Assembly (NCBI GenBank): GCA_945907045.1
Contig: CAMDSH010000002.1
Location: 62,001 to 126,000 of the forward strand
Direction: 5' to 3'
DNA: 64,000 nt
DNA from: Rhizobium sp. Q54
Lineage (GTDB): Bacteria; Pseudomonadota; Alphaproteobacteria; Rhizobiales; Xanthobacteraceae
Made by a program: the position numbers and the translations under genes. Below, piece by piece: positions 52,006 through 60,773 of this stretch. The notes under the pieces were generated by a model, which saw only the letters and a list, made by a program, of their open reading frames with translations, was not told the origin of the DNA and did no database searches. Each line of letters opens with the position of its first letter. Within the stretch, counting starts at the first letter, position 1.

Positions 52006-53043
52006 ATGACGGCAAAAGTAGCGTTGATTACCGGCGTCACCGGACAAGACGGCGCCTATCTCGCCGAACTGCTGCTGTCTAAGGGCTACGTCGTGCACGG
52101 CGTCAAGCGCCGTTCGTCCTCCCTCAACACGGCGCGCATCGACCATCTCTATGCGGATCCCGCTGCGACGAAGACGGATTTCCTGCTCCATTACGGCGAC
52201 ATGACCGATGCCACCAATCTCATCCGTTTGATTCAAGAAACGCAGCCGACCGAAATTTACAATCTCGCGGCCCAGAGCCACGTCCATGTCAGCTTCGAGA
52301 CGCCTGAATACACCGCCAACGCCGATGCCCTCGGTACGTTGCGGTTGCTTGAGGCCATCCGCATTTTGGGCATTGGAAAGCGGGTTCGCTTCTACCAGGC
52401 CTCGACCTCGGAGCTATTCGGAAACGTGGGGGAAATTCCTCAAAAGGAAACGACACCGTTTGCGCCGCGCAGTCCTTATGCTGTGGCGAAGCTCTACGCC
52501 TACTGGATCACGGTGAATTATCGTGAGGCCTACGGCTTCCACGCTTCAAACGGGTTACTGTTCAATCACGAAAGTCCGATCCGCGGCGAAACCTTCGTAA
52601 CGCGCAAGGTGACGCGCGCGGTCGCTGCGATCCAGAACAAGCAGCAGCAAAAACTGTACATCGGAAATCTGGATGCCAAGCGCGACTGGGGTCACGCCCG
52701 CGATTACGTCGAGGGCATGTGGTTGATGTTGCAGCAGCCGCAACCGGACGATTATGTTCTGGCGACCGGCAAGACGCATACGGTGCGGGAATTCGTCGAG
52801 CGTGCATTCGCGATCGTCGGCCGCCGGATTGAGTGGCGCGGCAAAGGCCTCGATGAAACGGGCGTCGATGCCGCAAATGGCGACGTCTTGGTCGAGGTGG
52901 ATGCGCGCTATTTCCGCCCCACCGAAGTCGATGTTCTGGTCGGCGATGCCAGCAAGGCGAAAAAAGTGCTTGGGTGGTCGCACCGCGTATCGTTCGACGA
53001 ACTGGTGCGCGAAATGGTCAACAGCGATCTGAAGAAGCAATGA
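52006..53043 (+). CDS. gmd: GDP-mannose 4,6-dehydratase
   Basis: Gmd converts GDP-D-mannose to GDP-4-keto-6-deoxy-D-mannose, the parent of fucose, rhamnose, perosamine and others. The 345-residue protein has '[31 protein letters not shown]', '[15 protein letters not shown]', '[10 protein letters not shown]', '[13 protein letters not shown]' with the Tyr-Lys pair and 'LFNHESP', the set for Gmd. ManC, the enzyme that supplies GDP-mannose, is at 62 kb. It overlaps a C-methyltransferase gene by ATGA. Confidence 0.95.
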   Translation: MTAKVALITGVTGQDGAYLAELLLSKGYVVHGVKRRSSSLNTARIDHLYADPAATKTDFLLHYGDMTDATNLIRLIQETQPTEIYNLAAQSHVHVSFETPEYTANADALGTLRLLEAIRILGIGKRVRFYQASTSELFGNVGEIPQKETTPFAPRSPYAVAKLYAYWITVNYREAYGFHASNGLLFNHESPIRGETFVTRKVTRAVAAIQNKQQQKLYIGNLDAKRDWGHARDYVEGMWLMLQQPQPDDYVLATGKTHTVREFVERAFAIVGRRIEWRGKGLDETGVDAANGDVLVEVDARYFRPTEVDVLVGDASKAKKVLGWSHRVSFDELVREMVNSDLKKQ

Positions 53044-54281
53044 CCAAATCCTTCTTTCATCCGATTTCGAAATGCCGGCTCTGCCGCAGCGCGGAGTTGA
53101 CCGAGATTATCGACATCGGCGAGCAGGCTCTGTCCGGCTGTTTTCCGGCGGCGAATGAGCCCGACCCGCCTTCGGCTCCGCTGGTTCTGGTGATGTGTGA
53201 AGGCTGCGGGCTCGTGCAATTGCGCGATACCGTGGTGGCGAGCGAGATGTTTACCTACGACTACGGTTACCGCTCAGGCACCAATGCGACCATGCGCCGG
53301 CACCTCGCTGGCATCGTCGAATGGATGGGCCAGCGTTGCGAACTCAAGAGCGGAGATTTGGTTGTCGATATCGGTTGCAACGATGGCACCTTGCTGAAGG
53401 CGCACCGCACGCCTGGTCTGGAGCGAGTCGGCGTCGATGCGATTCTTGGAAAATTTCGCAGCGATTATCCGGCTGATATTAGGACCATCGAAGGATTTTT
53501 CACCGCCAAGCTGGTGGCCGAACAATTTTCAGGTCGCCGGGCAAAGACGATCTCCTCAATCGCCATGTTTTACGACCTTGAGGAGCCGCACGACTTCGTC
53601 AAGGCCATCGCCGCGCTGCTTGCCGACGACGGCATCTGGGTGATGGAGCAGAGCTACCTCGGAACGATGCTGGAGACCAACGCCTTCGACACGATCTGCC
53701 ACGAGCATCTGGAATATTACGCGCTTGAGCAGATCCAGTTCCTGATCGAAAGTCACGGGCTGCGCGTATTCGATGTCGAAAAGAACGCCATCAACGGCGG
53801 CAGCTTCCGCATCGCGATCTGCCGTGCCAATTCCCGCATTGCCGAGCTTGAAACGGTAAAGGCGTTCAAGACCGCCGAGAAGAAACTCAATCTGCGAATG
53901 CGTCAGCCATTCGAAGCATTTGCCGCGCGGGTTGCGGATATTCGCGAAAAGCTGAAAACGTTCGTCAAACGAGAGTCGGCGGCTGGAAAAAAGATTTACA
54001 TCTACGGCGCATCCACCAAGGGAAATACGCTGTTGCAGTATTGTGGGCTCGATCACGGTAGCATCGTCGCCGCCGCCGATCGCAACCCGGAGAAATGGGG
54101 TCATCAGACTCCGCTTACGCGTATCCCTATCGTTTCAGAGGACGCTGCCCGCAAAGATAAGCCCGATTATTTTCTGGTGCTGCCTTGGCATTTCCGCGAC
54201 GAATTCCTGGCGCGGGAGCAGGCGTTTCACGATAACGGGGGCCGGTTCATTTTTCCAATGCCTCAATTCGAGATTGTCTAG
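53040..54281 (+). CDS. Sugar C-methyltransferase-type SAM enzyme
   Basis: The 413-residue protein has an N-terminal zinc-type cluster ('[22 protein letters not shown]', then 'CEGCGLVQL'), a SAM core with '[14 protein letters not shown]', '[22 protein letters not shown]' holding the family His-Glu-His pattern, and a C-terminal Rossmann part with '[17 protein letters not shown]'. This three-part plan is that of TylC3/NovU-like methyltransferases acting on keto sugars. Its neighbours make 4-keto-6-deoxymannose, so a branched-chain 6-deoxy sugar is likely. The ATG at 53040 overlaps gmd. Confidence 0.87.
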   Translation: MTKSFFHPISKCRLCRSAELTEIIDIGEQALSGCFPAANEPDPPSAPLVLVMCEGCGLVQLRDTVVASEMFTYDYGYRSGTNATMRRHLAGIVEWMGQRCELKSGDLVVDIGCNDGTLLKAHRTPGLERVGVDAILGKFRSDYPADIRTIEGFFTAKLVAEQFSGRRAKTISSIAMFYDLEEPHDFVKAIAALLADDGIWVMEQSYLGTMLETNAFDTICHEHLEYYALEQIQFLIESHGLRVFDVEKNAINGGSFRIAICRANSRIAELETVKAFKTAEKKLNLRMRQPFEAFAARVADIREKLKTFVKRESAAGKKIYIYGASTKGNTLLQYCGLDHGSIVAAADRNPEKWGHQTPLTRIPIVSEDAARKDKPDYFLVLPWHFRDEFLAREQAFHDNGGRFIFPMPQFEIV

Positions 54282-54322
54282 GCTATGAAGCTGCAAGTTA
54301 TTCGCAGGCGGCTGCCCCGACT

Positions 54323-55273
54323 ATGAAGGCCCTCATCGTTGGTTCGTCCGGGCAGGATGGCAGGCTCCTCGCGGAGCAACTCACGGAACGCCGATTTGAC
54401 GTTTACGGGATCAATCGTGCGGGCCTGCACACCGCTGGCACCACACAAACAGAGCTTTGCGACATTGAAAATTCCGCGGATGTTTTGCGCGCAATAGCGA
54501 ACATCAAACCGGATCGCGTTTTTTATGTCGCCGCGTATCATGGTTCGTCCGAGGCCATTGAAGTCGATGAAGTGACGCTGCTGAGCCGCAGCCTGGCGGT
54601 CAATGCGCACGCGCTGCAGAATTTTCTGGCGGCGTTGGACACGCAACACCGGCAGGGCCGCCTGATTTATGCGGCATCCTCAAGAGTTTTCGGGAAGGTG
54701 AAGGTCACCCCGCAGGATGAGACGACGGAAATCTCCCCGGTGTGCTCGTACGGCATTTCGAAGGTCGCGGGAATGCGTCACATTCATCAGTATCGCGCAC
54801 AAGGCCTCCATGCATCCACGGCCATTCTCTATAACCATGAATCAGCATACCGCGCGCCGCAATTCGTGACGCAGCGCGTTGTCCGCGCGGTCGTTGCGAT
54901 CGAACGTGGTGAAAGCAAAGAGCTGGTGTTGGCTGATCTCGACGCGATCGTGGACTGGGGTTACGCGCCGGAATATACCGAAGCCATGATTGGCATTCTG
55001 GATCATGCGCGCGCGGATGATTTTGTCGTTGCGACCGGCACCGGACACACGGTTCGCGATCTTGTCGCCGCGGCATTTGATTATGCGGGTCTGCAATGGG
55101 AGCATACGGTGAGAATCGACTGCTCGCGCGTGCAGCCACCATTGTCGGAAGTCCCCATTGTCGGAAACAGCGCGAAATTATTCTCGGCCACCGGCTGGCG
55201 CGCGAGGACTGATCTGTCCGGGATCGTGCGCATCATGATCGATGCCGAGCGTGAACGAAGATGGCAGGCGTAA
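54323..55273 (+). CDS. Gmd-like NAD-dependent sugar dehydratase/reductase
   Basis: The 316-residue extended SDR starts 'ALIVGSSGQDGRLLAEQLTERRFDVYGINR', has 'IYAASSRVFG', 'SYGISKVAGM' (Tyr-x-x-x-Lys) and 'ILYNHESAYR', which mirrors the 'NHES' segment of Gmd. It lacks the 'KRRSS' cofactor loop and the Thr of the dehydratase triad is 'AASS' here. It may be a reductase or epimerase on the C-methylated or plain keto sugar rather than a second dehydratase. Its stop overlaps the next ATG in TAATG. Confidence 0.78.
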   Translation: MKALIVGSSGQDGRLLAEQLTERRFDVYGINRAGLHTAGTTQTELCDIENSADVLRAIANIKPDRVFYVAAYHGSSEAIEVDEVTLLSRSLAVNAHALQNFLAALDTQHRQGRLIYAASSRVFGKVKVTPQDETTEISPVCSYGISKVAGMRHIHQYRAQGLHASTAILYNHESAYRAPQFVTQRVVRAVVAIERGESKELVLADLDAIVDWGYAPEYTEAMIGILDHARADDFVVATGTGHTVRDLVAAAFDYAGLQWEHTVRIDCSRVQPPLSEVPIVGNSAKLFSATGWRARTDLSGIVRIMIDAERERRWQA

Positions 55274-56763
55274 TGTCGATCAAGTCGCTCATTCTGATTC
55301 CAACCTATAACGAGATCGAAAACATCGAACTAATCCTTGCGCGCATTCGTACGCTCGATCTTGGCGCCGATCTATTGTTCGTTGACGACCATTCACCCGA
55401 CGGCACCGGCAAGGCGCTCGATCATCTTGCGGCCCAAGACCCGCATCTGCATGTGATGCACCGGCCGGGGAAACTTGGCGTCGGCTCGGCGCATCTCGAC
55501 GGCATTCGCTGGGCATACGACCAAGGTGTCGAAACACTGATCACGCTGGATGCGGATCAAACGCACTCACCTGAAGATGTCTTCCGCTTTCTCGATGCGC
55601 TGAAGGAGGCGGATATCGTCGTCGGCTCGCGTTTTAACGAGCCGGACAGTCTCATCGACTGGTCGTATTTTCGGACATTCCTGACGACGGTTGGCCACAA
55701 ATTGACCAGTCTGCTGCTCGGTATGCCTTACGACGCCACTGGCGCATTTCGTGTCTATCGGCTGAATGCGATTCCGCGTGGCATTTTCGATCTCGTACAA
55801 TCGAAGGGCTATTCGTTCTTCTACGAGAGCCTTCATCTCCTCTTCGTCAACGGAATGCGAATTCGGGAGGTCAACATCCAGCTTCCGGCGCGCACTTATG
55901 GTCACTCCAAGATGCGCGCCTCCGATATCATCCATAGCGTCACATTCCTCGGCACGCTGGCGTTGCGCTATCGTACCGCGCGCAGCAGGTTGATTTACGC
56001 GAAGCCTTACGATGCGCCGAGTGGGCCGCCCGATGCCGATCGCGATGCGTGGGATGCCTACTGGAAGAGCCAAGGTTACGCCGGAAAGATTCTCTACGAC
56101 ATGATTGCCGCGTTTTATCGCCGCTTCATTATCCGTCCGGCTGTAAATCATTTTTTATCGAAGACATTCACCCCTGGCTCACACTTGTTGCATGCCGGGT
56201 GCGGTAGCGGCGCCGTTGACGTCGATATAGCAAGGCGCATGCGGATCACGGCGCTCGATATTTCCTCGGCGGGGCTGACAGAGTATCGGCGCAACCACCC
56301 CGGCCACGACGATCTCGTGCTCGGCAGCATTTTCGAGATCCCCGCGGCCAACCGGACCTATGACGGTATTTTCAATCTCGGCGTCATGGAACATTTTCAT
56401 CTGCCGCAGCTGCCGTTGATCTTTCGTGAATTCAATCGCGTTCTGAAGCCGGGCGGGCGGATCGTTCTCTACTGGCCGCCGGCTTGGGGCGTAACGGTGA
56501 ATGTGCTCGACAGCGCGCATTTCGTGCTCAATCGCGTGCTGGGCCGGAATGTCAAATTGCACCCCGACGAACACACGCGGATTACCTCGCGGGCGCAGAC
56601 GCAAGGCTGGCTGGATGACGCAGGTTTCGAGATGACAAAGTTCTACTTCGGGCCGCGAGATTTATTCACGCATCAAATCATCATCGCCGAGAAAATTCGC
56701 GATATTCAAAATGATGCGTCACTTCCCCGCGAGATCGGGGCAATCGAACTTGAGCGAAAATAA
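55273..56763 (+). CDS. DPM1-like glycosyltransferase fused to a SAM methyltransferase
   Basis: The 496-residue protein has a GT2 domain (1-235) with 'LILIPTYNEIENIELIL', 'LLFVDDHSPDGTG', 'LITLDADQTHSPED' and 'YGHSKM', the dolichol-phosphate-mannose synthase pattern. A methyltransferase domain (about 265-470) follows with 'LLHAGCGSGAVDVDIAR', 'ALDISSAGL', 'FNLGVMEHFH' and 'VLKPGGRIVLYW'. There is no membrane helix after the GT2 part. The two parts may act in sequence on one lipid-linked sugar. The ATG at 55273 follows the previous stop by TAATG; its 3' end overlaps the convergent membrane gene by 45 bases. Confidence 0.87.
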   Translation: MSIKSLILIPTYNEIENIELILARIRTLDLGADLLFVDDHSPDGTGKALDHLAAQDPHLHVMHRPGKLGVGSAHLDGIRWAYDQGVETLITLDADQTHSPEDVFRFLDALKEADIVVGSRFNEPDSLIDWSYFRTFLTTVGHKLTSLLLGMPYDATGAFRVYRLNAIPRGIFDLVQSKGYSFFYESLHLLFVNGMRIREVNIQLPARTYGHSKMRASDIIHSVTFLGTLALRYRTARSRLIYAKPYDAPSGPPDADRDAWDAYWKSQGYAGKILYDMIAAFYRRFIIRPAVNHFLSKTFTPGSHLLHAGCGSGAVDVDIARRMRITALDISSAGLTEYRRNHPGHDDLVLGSIFEIPAANRTYDGIFNLGVMEHFHLPQLPLIFREFNRVLKPGGRIVLYWPPAWGVTVNVLDSAHFVLNRVLGRNVKLHPDEHTRITSRAQTQGWLDDAGFEMTKFYFGPRDLFTHQIIIAEKIRDIQNDASLPREIGAIELERK

Positions 56764-58722
56764 TTTTATCTCGACATCCGGTTTGAAATAGCGCTCCCAG
56801 GCATCGGGCGGAAACAGCCAGCTTCCAGTCTCGCCCGCGCGCAACCGCACGCTGGTGACCGGCGGCGGAACGCTTCCCGCCGCGCGCTGACCAGGAAACA
56901 TCTTGGCAAAGTCATCGATGTACAGGATCGGCGATATCATCATACCGGCCTGCGCGATTTTTTTGTTGATGCGGATGAGTGTCGCCTTCTGGCCTTCGTA
57001 AAGAATCAAATTTGCCTGCGACGGCTGGAATAGCAGAGCCAAGAGCCGATTAAGCCACGTTGGCTCGTAATTGATTTCAGCCCATATTGGCAGACCGCCG
57101 GTGTCCAGAAGTGCGAATGGCTGTTCCCATTTTCCGTGCAGCTGGGCAATCGGCGAGAGATTGGCTTCGCAACTCACCCCGCGTTTCAAAATCAGGTACG
57201 CCCCAGTTGTGTCTGCCGGCCGGTAATTTTTGAGAATGGCGAGGCCGGTCTGTGTGTTGGCGTAATATGTGTCTCTGAAAAAAATGTACGCAGGCGCGTT
57301 CTTGTCAGAGAAAAACTGCGCATTCGCGGCATCGGCCTTCGGCGTCGTCGCGAGATAAGAGCTGGCGGTGGGCAAAAAGCGATAGTCCATCGCGTTGGCA
57401 AGAGCGGGCGTTTGAATGCTCGAAAAGACCGCAACACTGCCGGGCACCTGCGGCCAAGGATATTCCGCCCGCACACGGGCCATCGCCGCCTGATGCTGCC
57501 GGTCGAAGTCGCGCCGGCCATGCGTCACCAAGTTTGAGATACTGATCGCCTGATTGACAATACGCTCGACCTTGCCGCTCCAGAGGCTCGGATGCAGGTA
57601 GGCGAAGTATCCGCCAAGAATGAATACGAACCCTCCGAAAACAGATGCGAGTATCAGTGGAAGAGACGAGGATCTGCGATCATTTCCTCCGGCGACTCTG
57701 CCGGTTTTTGAAAAACCAAGACTCTGCAAACCGCGCATCAGCCATTGGCGATTTACGAAGACATAGGCGGGCGCAAAAACAAAAATGGTGCAAAAGGCGC
57801 GGATGACGTGCTGGCCGTCCTGTCGCATGAATCCGGTTTTGAATAGTGTAAACAGGATAGCGCCGTAGGCGAGCGCAACGACAGCGCCCCATTGACCGCT
57901 TTTGATCAGCTCCGCAATCCAGATCGCCGCCCACAGCACCGCGGCAATCACGGCGAACGCAACGAGTTCAACAGGCGATCCCAGTTCGGAAAATCGCTCC
58001 GGGTATCCGCTGGAGACATCGAACGTCAGCGAGATATACGCCAAGACATCGGCGGGCGATTGGCCGGCTGCCGCGCCAAACGCGAACAGAGCGGCAAGAA
58101 ATACAACGGATATGAAAGGAAATCGCCGTCCGAGGAAAAACTCGCCGAGCAATGTCACGACCAACACTACGGCGCTGGTGAGCAGAAACGTGCCTTTCAC
58201 CAAAAATGCCAACGCGGCAAATATCATCAGGATGAAATGAAGTAACGTCGTCCGCTGGGAGCGAAAGTCCGGCAAAAAAAGAACGGTCGCAAGACTCAAA
58301 AACAAGAAACGGTTGTCCGCTGAAAGTCCAAGGAGGCCGATTCCACCAACAAAGAACAATAATCCGATCATCGGGGTGGGCGCATTTCGCAAAGCAATGC
58401 GCAGCAAAGCCCACGTCAACAAGACGGCGATGAACGCTTGCCCCGCGAGCATGTAAAAAAAAGTTTCAGGGTAATATTGGGGAAAATAGATGATCGACCA
58501 CGGACCTGCGGTGTGAAACAGGCCGCTGCCATAAGCGATGCCCCGGGCGAAGGCATATTGAAACGTATACGTGAAAGCGTCGTCGCCGCTGGCGGTTTGA
58601 ATATAATCCGGCGACCACCGGACGAGCAGAAACAGCCCCAGCAACATTCCCGCAACACAAGCGAGCCCCGTTTTCAGGGCTGATGGGTGCCCGGAGTCAG
58701 CGGCTTTCTGATCGATCGTCAC
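56719..58722 (-). CDS. Large membrane protein of unknown function, 667 aa
   Basis: About eleven hydrophobic helices occupy residues 20-380, e.g. 'LACVAGMLLGLFLLV' near 20 and 'PMIGLLFFVGGIGLLGLSADNRFLFLSL' near 115. A soluble C-terminal part of about 280 residues follows, with 'SSIQTPALANAMDYRFLPTASSYLATT'. This is the outline of GT-C or Wzy-like proteins with periplasmic domains but no known motif was recognised. The GTG at 58722 is preceded by a good ribosome site (CAGGAG, 9 bases away); TTG at 58743 is another option. It could be the polymerase or a ligase of the locus. Confidence 0.75.
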   Translation of the reverse strand: MTIDQKAADSGHPSALKTGLACVAGMLLGLFLLVRWSPDYIQTASGDDAFTYTFQYAFARGIAYGSGLFHTAGPWSIIYFPQYYPETFFYMLAGQAFIAVLLTWALLRIALRNAPTPMIGLLFFVGGIGLLGLSADNRFLFLSLATVLFLPDFRSQRTTLLHFILMIFAALAFLVKGTFLLTSAVVLVVTLLGEFFLGRRFPFISVVFLAALFAFGAAAGQSPADVLAYISLTFDVSSGYPERFSELGSPVELVAFAVIAAVLWAAIWIAELIKSGQWGAVVALAYGAILFTLFKTGFMRQDGQHVIRAFCTIFVFAPAYVFVNRQWLMRGLQSLGFSKTGRVAGGNDRRSSSLPLILASVFGGFVFILGGYFAYLHPSLWSGKVERIVNQAISISNLVTHGRRDFDRQHQAAMARVRAEYPWPQVPGSVAVFSSIQTPALANAMDYRFLPTASSYLATTPKADAANAQFFSDKNAPAYIFFRDTYYANTQTGLAILKNYRPADTTGAYLILKRGVSCEANLSPIAQLHGKWEQPFALLDTGGLPIWAEINYEPTWLNRLLALLFQPSQANLILYEGQKATLIRINKKIAQAGMMISPILYIDDFAKMFPGQRAAGSVPPPVTSVRLRAGETGSWLFPPDAWERYFKPDVEIKLFSLKFDCPDLAGK

Positions 58723-58731
58723 AGAGGGAAG

Positions 58732-58737
58732 CTCCTG
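58732..58737 (-). promoter_or_regulatory. Ribosome binding site for the 667-aa membrane protein
   Basis: On the reverse strand CAGGAG lies 9 bases before GTG at 58722. It lies inside the longer frame from TTG at 58743, which favours the GTG as start. Confidence 0.5.
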
Positions 58738-58847
58738 GAGCAAGGCGAATTAGCAGGTGATAGCAGGGCTATTTTCCCGAAGTCTTGATGATCGCCCGGG
58801 ATGAATGAGATAAACAAGGGCACTGCCAAACGCGTCAGGATCAGCCC

Positions 58848-59594
58848 ATGCCCAAACTCTCCGACCTCAAGGTCAAGCTCTTCACGGACGGCGCCGACAA
58901 GGCTCAGATCATGGAGATGGCCAAGCAGCCCTGGATTGCGGGTTTCACCACTAATCCTTCGTTGTTGAAAAAGACGGGCGTGAGCGACTACGCCGCCTAC
59001 GGCCGCGACCTCGTCGCGGCGGTGCCGGACCGGCACATTTCGTTCGAGGTGTTTTCCGACGACATCCCGGAGATGGTGGCGCAGGGCCGCGTCATCGCCT
59101 CCTGGGGCAAAAATGTCTACGTCAAATTGCCGGTGACCAATACGCGCGGCGAGCCATTGTTCGAGGCGGTCCGCTCGCTCTCGCGCGACGGGGTCAAGAT
59201 CAATATGACGGCGATCTTCACGCCCGATCAGGTGGCGCGCGCGGTCGCGGCGCTTGATGGCGGGGCACCGGCCTGCGTCTCCGTGTTCGCCGGGCGGCTT
59301 GCCGACTTCGGCATCGACTACCGGTCGATCATGCAGGACTCGGTCGCGCGGGCACGTAAGACTAGGAACATCGAGATCATCTGGGCGTCCACGCGCGAGG
59401 TGTTTAACGTTGTGGAAGCCGATGCAATGGGCTGCCACATCATCACCGCGCCGGCCGATATCCTGAAAAAGCTTACCGCGCTCGGCACGAAGACCGATGC
59501 GGAACTCTCGCTCGGGGCAGTGCAATCGTTCCGCGACGACGCCATCGCTGCCGGGCTCAAGCTCGCTGTGCCCGCCTCGCGCGCGGCGGAATAA
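58848..59594 (+). CDS. Transaldolase / fructose-6-phosphate aldolase family
   Basis: The 248-residue TIM barrel has 'FTTNPSLLKKTG' (33-44), the Schiff-base Lys93 in 'VYVKLPVTNT', 'NMTAIFTPDQ', 'VSVFAGRLADFG' and 'IIWASTREVFN'. It is a little longer than the small TalC/FSA proteins (about 220) and much shorter than TalB. It probably belongs to central sugar metabolism (transfer of dihydroxyacetone units), not to polysaccharide synthesis as such. It divides the glycan genes from the WbpB/E-like pair and is in a GC-rich zone. Confidence 0.88.
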   Translation: MPKLSDLKVKLFTDGADKAQIMEMAKQPWIAGFTTNPSLLKKTGVSDYAAYGRDLVAAVPDRHISFEVFSDDIPEMVAQGRVIASWGKNVYVKLPVTNTRGEPLFEAVRSLSRDGVKINMTAIFTPDQVARAVAALDGGAPACVSVFAGRLADFGIDYRSIMQDSVARARKTRNIEIIWASTREVFNVVEADAMGCHIITAPADILKKLTALGTKTDAELSLGAVQSFRDDAIAAGLKLAVPASRAAE

Positions 59595-59752
59595 GGTTAA
59601 TCCGGCGCGGGCTTGTTATTTATCCCGAAGTTATTCTGTAACGCATTGAATCAAAACGTGTTCACCCCAATTTAGGCGAGGTGTCGCCAGCCGCCGTTGA
59701 GCATGCTAGGGGAAGGCAAGGCTGAGTACCGCCCAAGGGAAGTTTTCAAAAC

Positions 59753-60745
59753 ATGTCGCAGACCGCGAAACAGGACGCGGACGGATTGTTGCGTGTAGGG
59801 GTCATCGGCGTCGGCGTCATGGGCAGCAATCATGCCCGCGTCTTCGCAGGCCTCCCCGGCGTGCAGCTTGTCGGTGTCGCCGATCCTGACCGCAAGCAGG
59901 CCGAATTCGTTGCGCGCACGCTGGGCTGCGCGGATATGGCGGATGTCGGCCAACTGCTCGACCAGAACGTTCAGGCGGTGACAATCGCCGCTCCGACCCA
60001 TCTGCACCACGAGATCGCACTCAGCTGCATCGCCCGCGGCATCCACGTCATGGTGGAGAAGCCGATCGCGTCCACGGTGGAAGAAGGCCGCGACATCATC
60101 GCCGCCGCGCGCCGCGCCGGCGTCACCTTGATGGTCGGACACGTCGAGCGCTTTAATCCGGCGGTCGAGGCGATCAAGGACGCGATCCGCAACGAGGATA
60201 TTCTGTCCATCGCCATCACCCGCGTCGGCCCGTTTCCGCCGCGCATGTCGAATGTCGGCGTGGTCATCGATCTCGCGGTGCACGACATCGACCTCATCCG
60301 CTGGTTCACCGATTCCGACATCATCGAGGTGCAGCCGCAGCTCTCCAGCGCGGTCGCCGAGCGCGAGGACATCGCGCTTCTTCAGTTCCGCACCGCTTCG
60401 GGCGTGCTGGCGCACATCAACACCAACTGGCTCACGCCTTTCAAAGCGCGCAACGTCACGGTCGCGACGCGCGGCAAATATGTGATGGGCGATCTGCTCA
60501 CGCGACAGGTGACGGAGTGTTTCGGCTTCCAACCGGACGGTAGCTATTCAATGCGGCATCTCTCGGTCGGCCACGCCGAGCCGCTGCGCTCCGAGTTGCT
60601 CTCCTTCATCAATGCCGTGCGTTCGGGCGGTGCTCCTGCTGTGACCGGTGAAGAAGGCGTGGCAAGCTTGGAGATTGCAACGCGCTGCCTTGCGAGCCGG
60701 ATCACGGCGGCTCCCGCGCAGCGCCCGTTGCGCGTCGCCCGTTAA
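59753..60745 (+). CDS. Gfo/Idh/MocA family sugar dehydrogenase (WbpB/WlbA-like)
   Basis: The 330-residue protein has the cofactor loop 'VGVIGVGVMGSNHARVF' (15-31), 'APTHLHHEIAL', 'VMVEKPIAST' with the conserved Glu-Lys-Pro, and 'VVIDLAVHDIDLIRW' with the active-site His-Asp. In WbpB/WlbA routes the enzyme oxidises C3 of UDP-GlcNAcA. A WbpE-like aminotransferase follows after 28 bases and a UDP-HexNAc dehydrogenase is at 43 kb, so a 3-amino uronate is possible. No WbpD-like acetyltransferase is adjacent. Confidence 0.87.
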   Translation: MSQTAKQDADGLLRVGVIGVGVMGSNHARVFAGLPGVQLVGVADPDRKQAEFVARTLGCADMADVGQLLDQNVQAVTIAAPTHLHHEIALSCIARGIHVMVEKPIASTVEEGRDIIAAARRAGVTLMVGHVERFNPAVEAIKDAIRNEDILSIAITRVGPFPPRMSNVGVVIDLAVHDIDLIRWFTDSDIIEVQPQLSSAVAEREDIALLQFRTASGVLAHINTNWLTPFKARNVTVATRGKYVMGDLLTRQVTECFGFQPDGSYSMRHLSVGHAEPLRSELLSFINAVRSGGAPAVTGEEGVASLEIATRCLASRITAAPAQRPLRVAR

Positions 60746-60773
60746 CCCGAACTTATTTCAGTCTGGATGATCG

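Noticed and set aside
59672-60532. Open frame of 286 codons on the reverse strand
   Set aside because: Antisense to the Gfo/Idh/MocA gene with low-complexity composition. No support.
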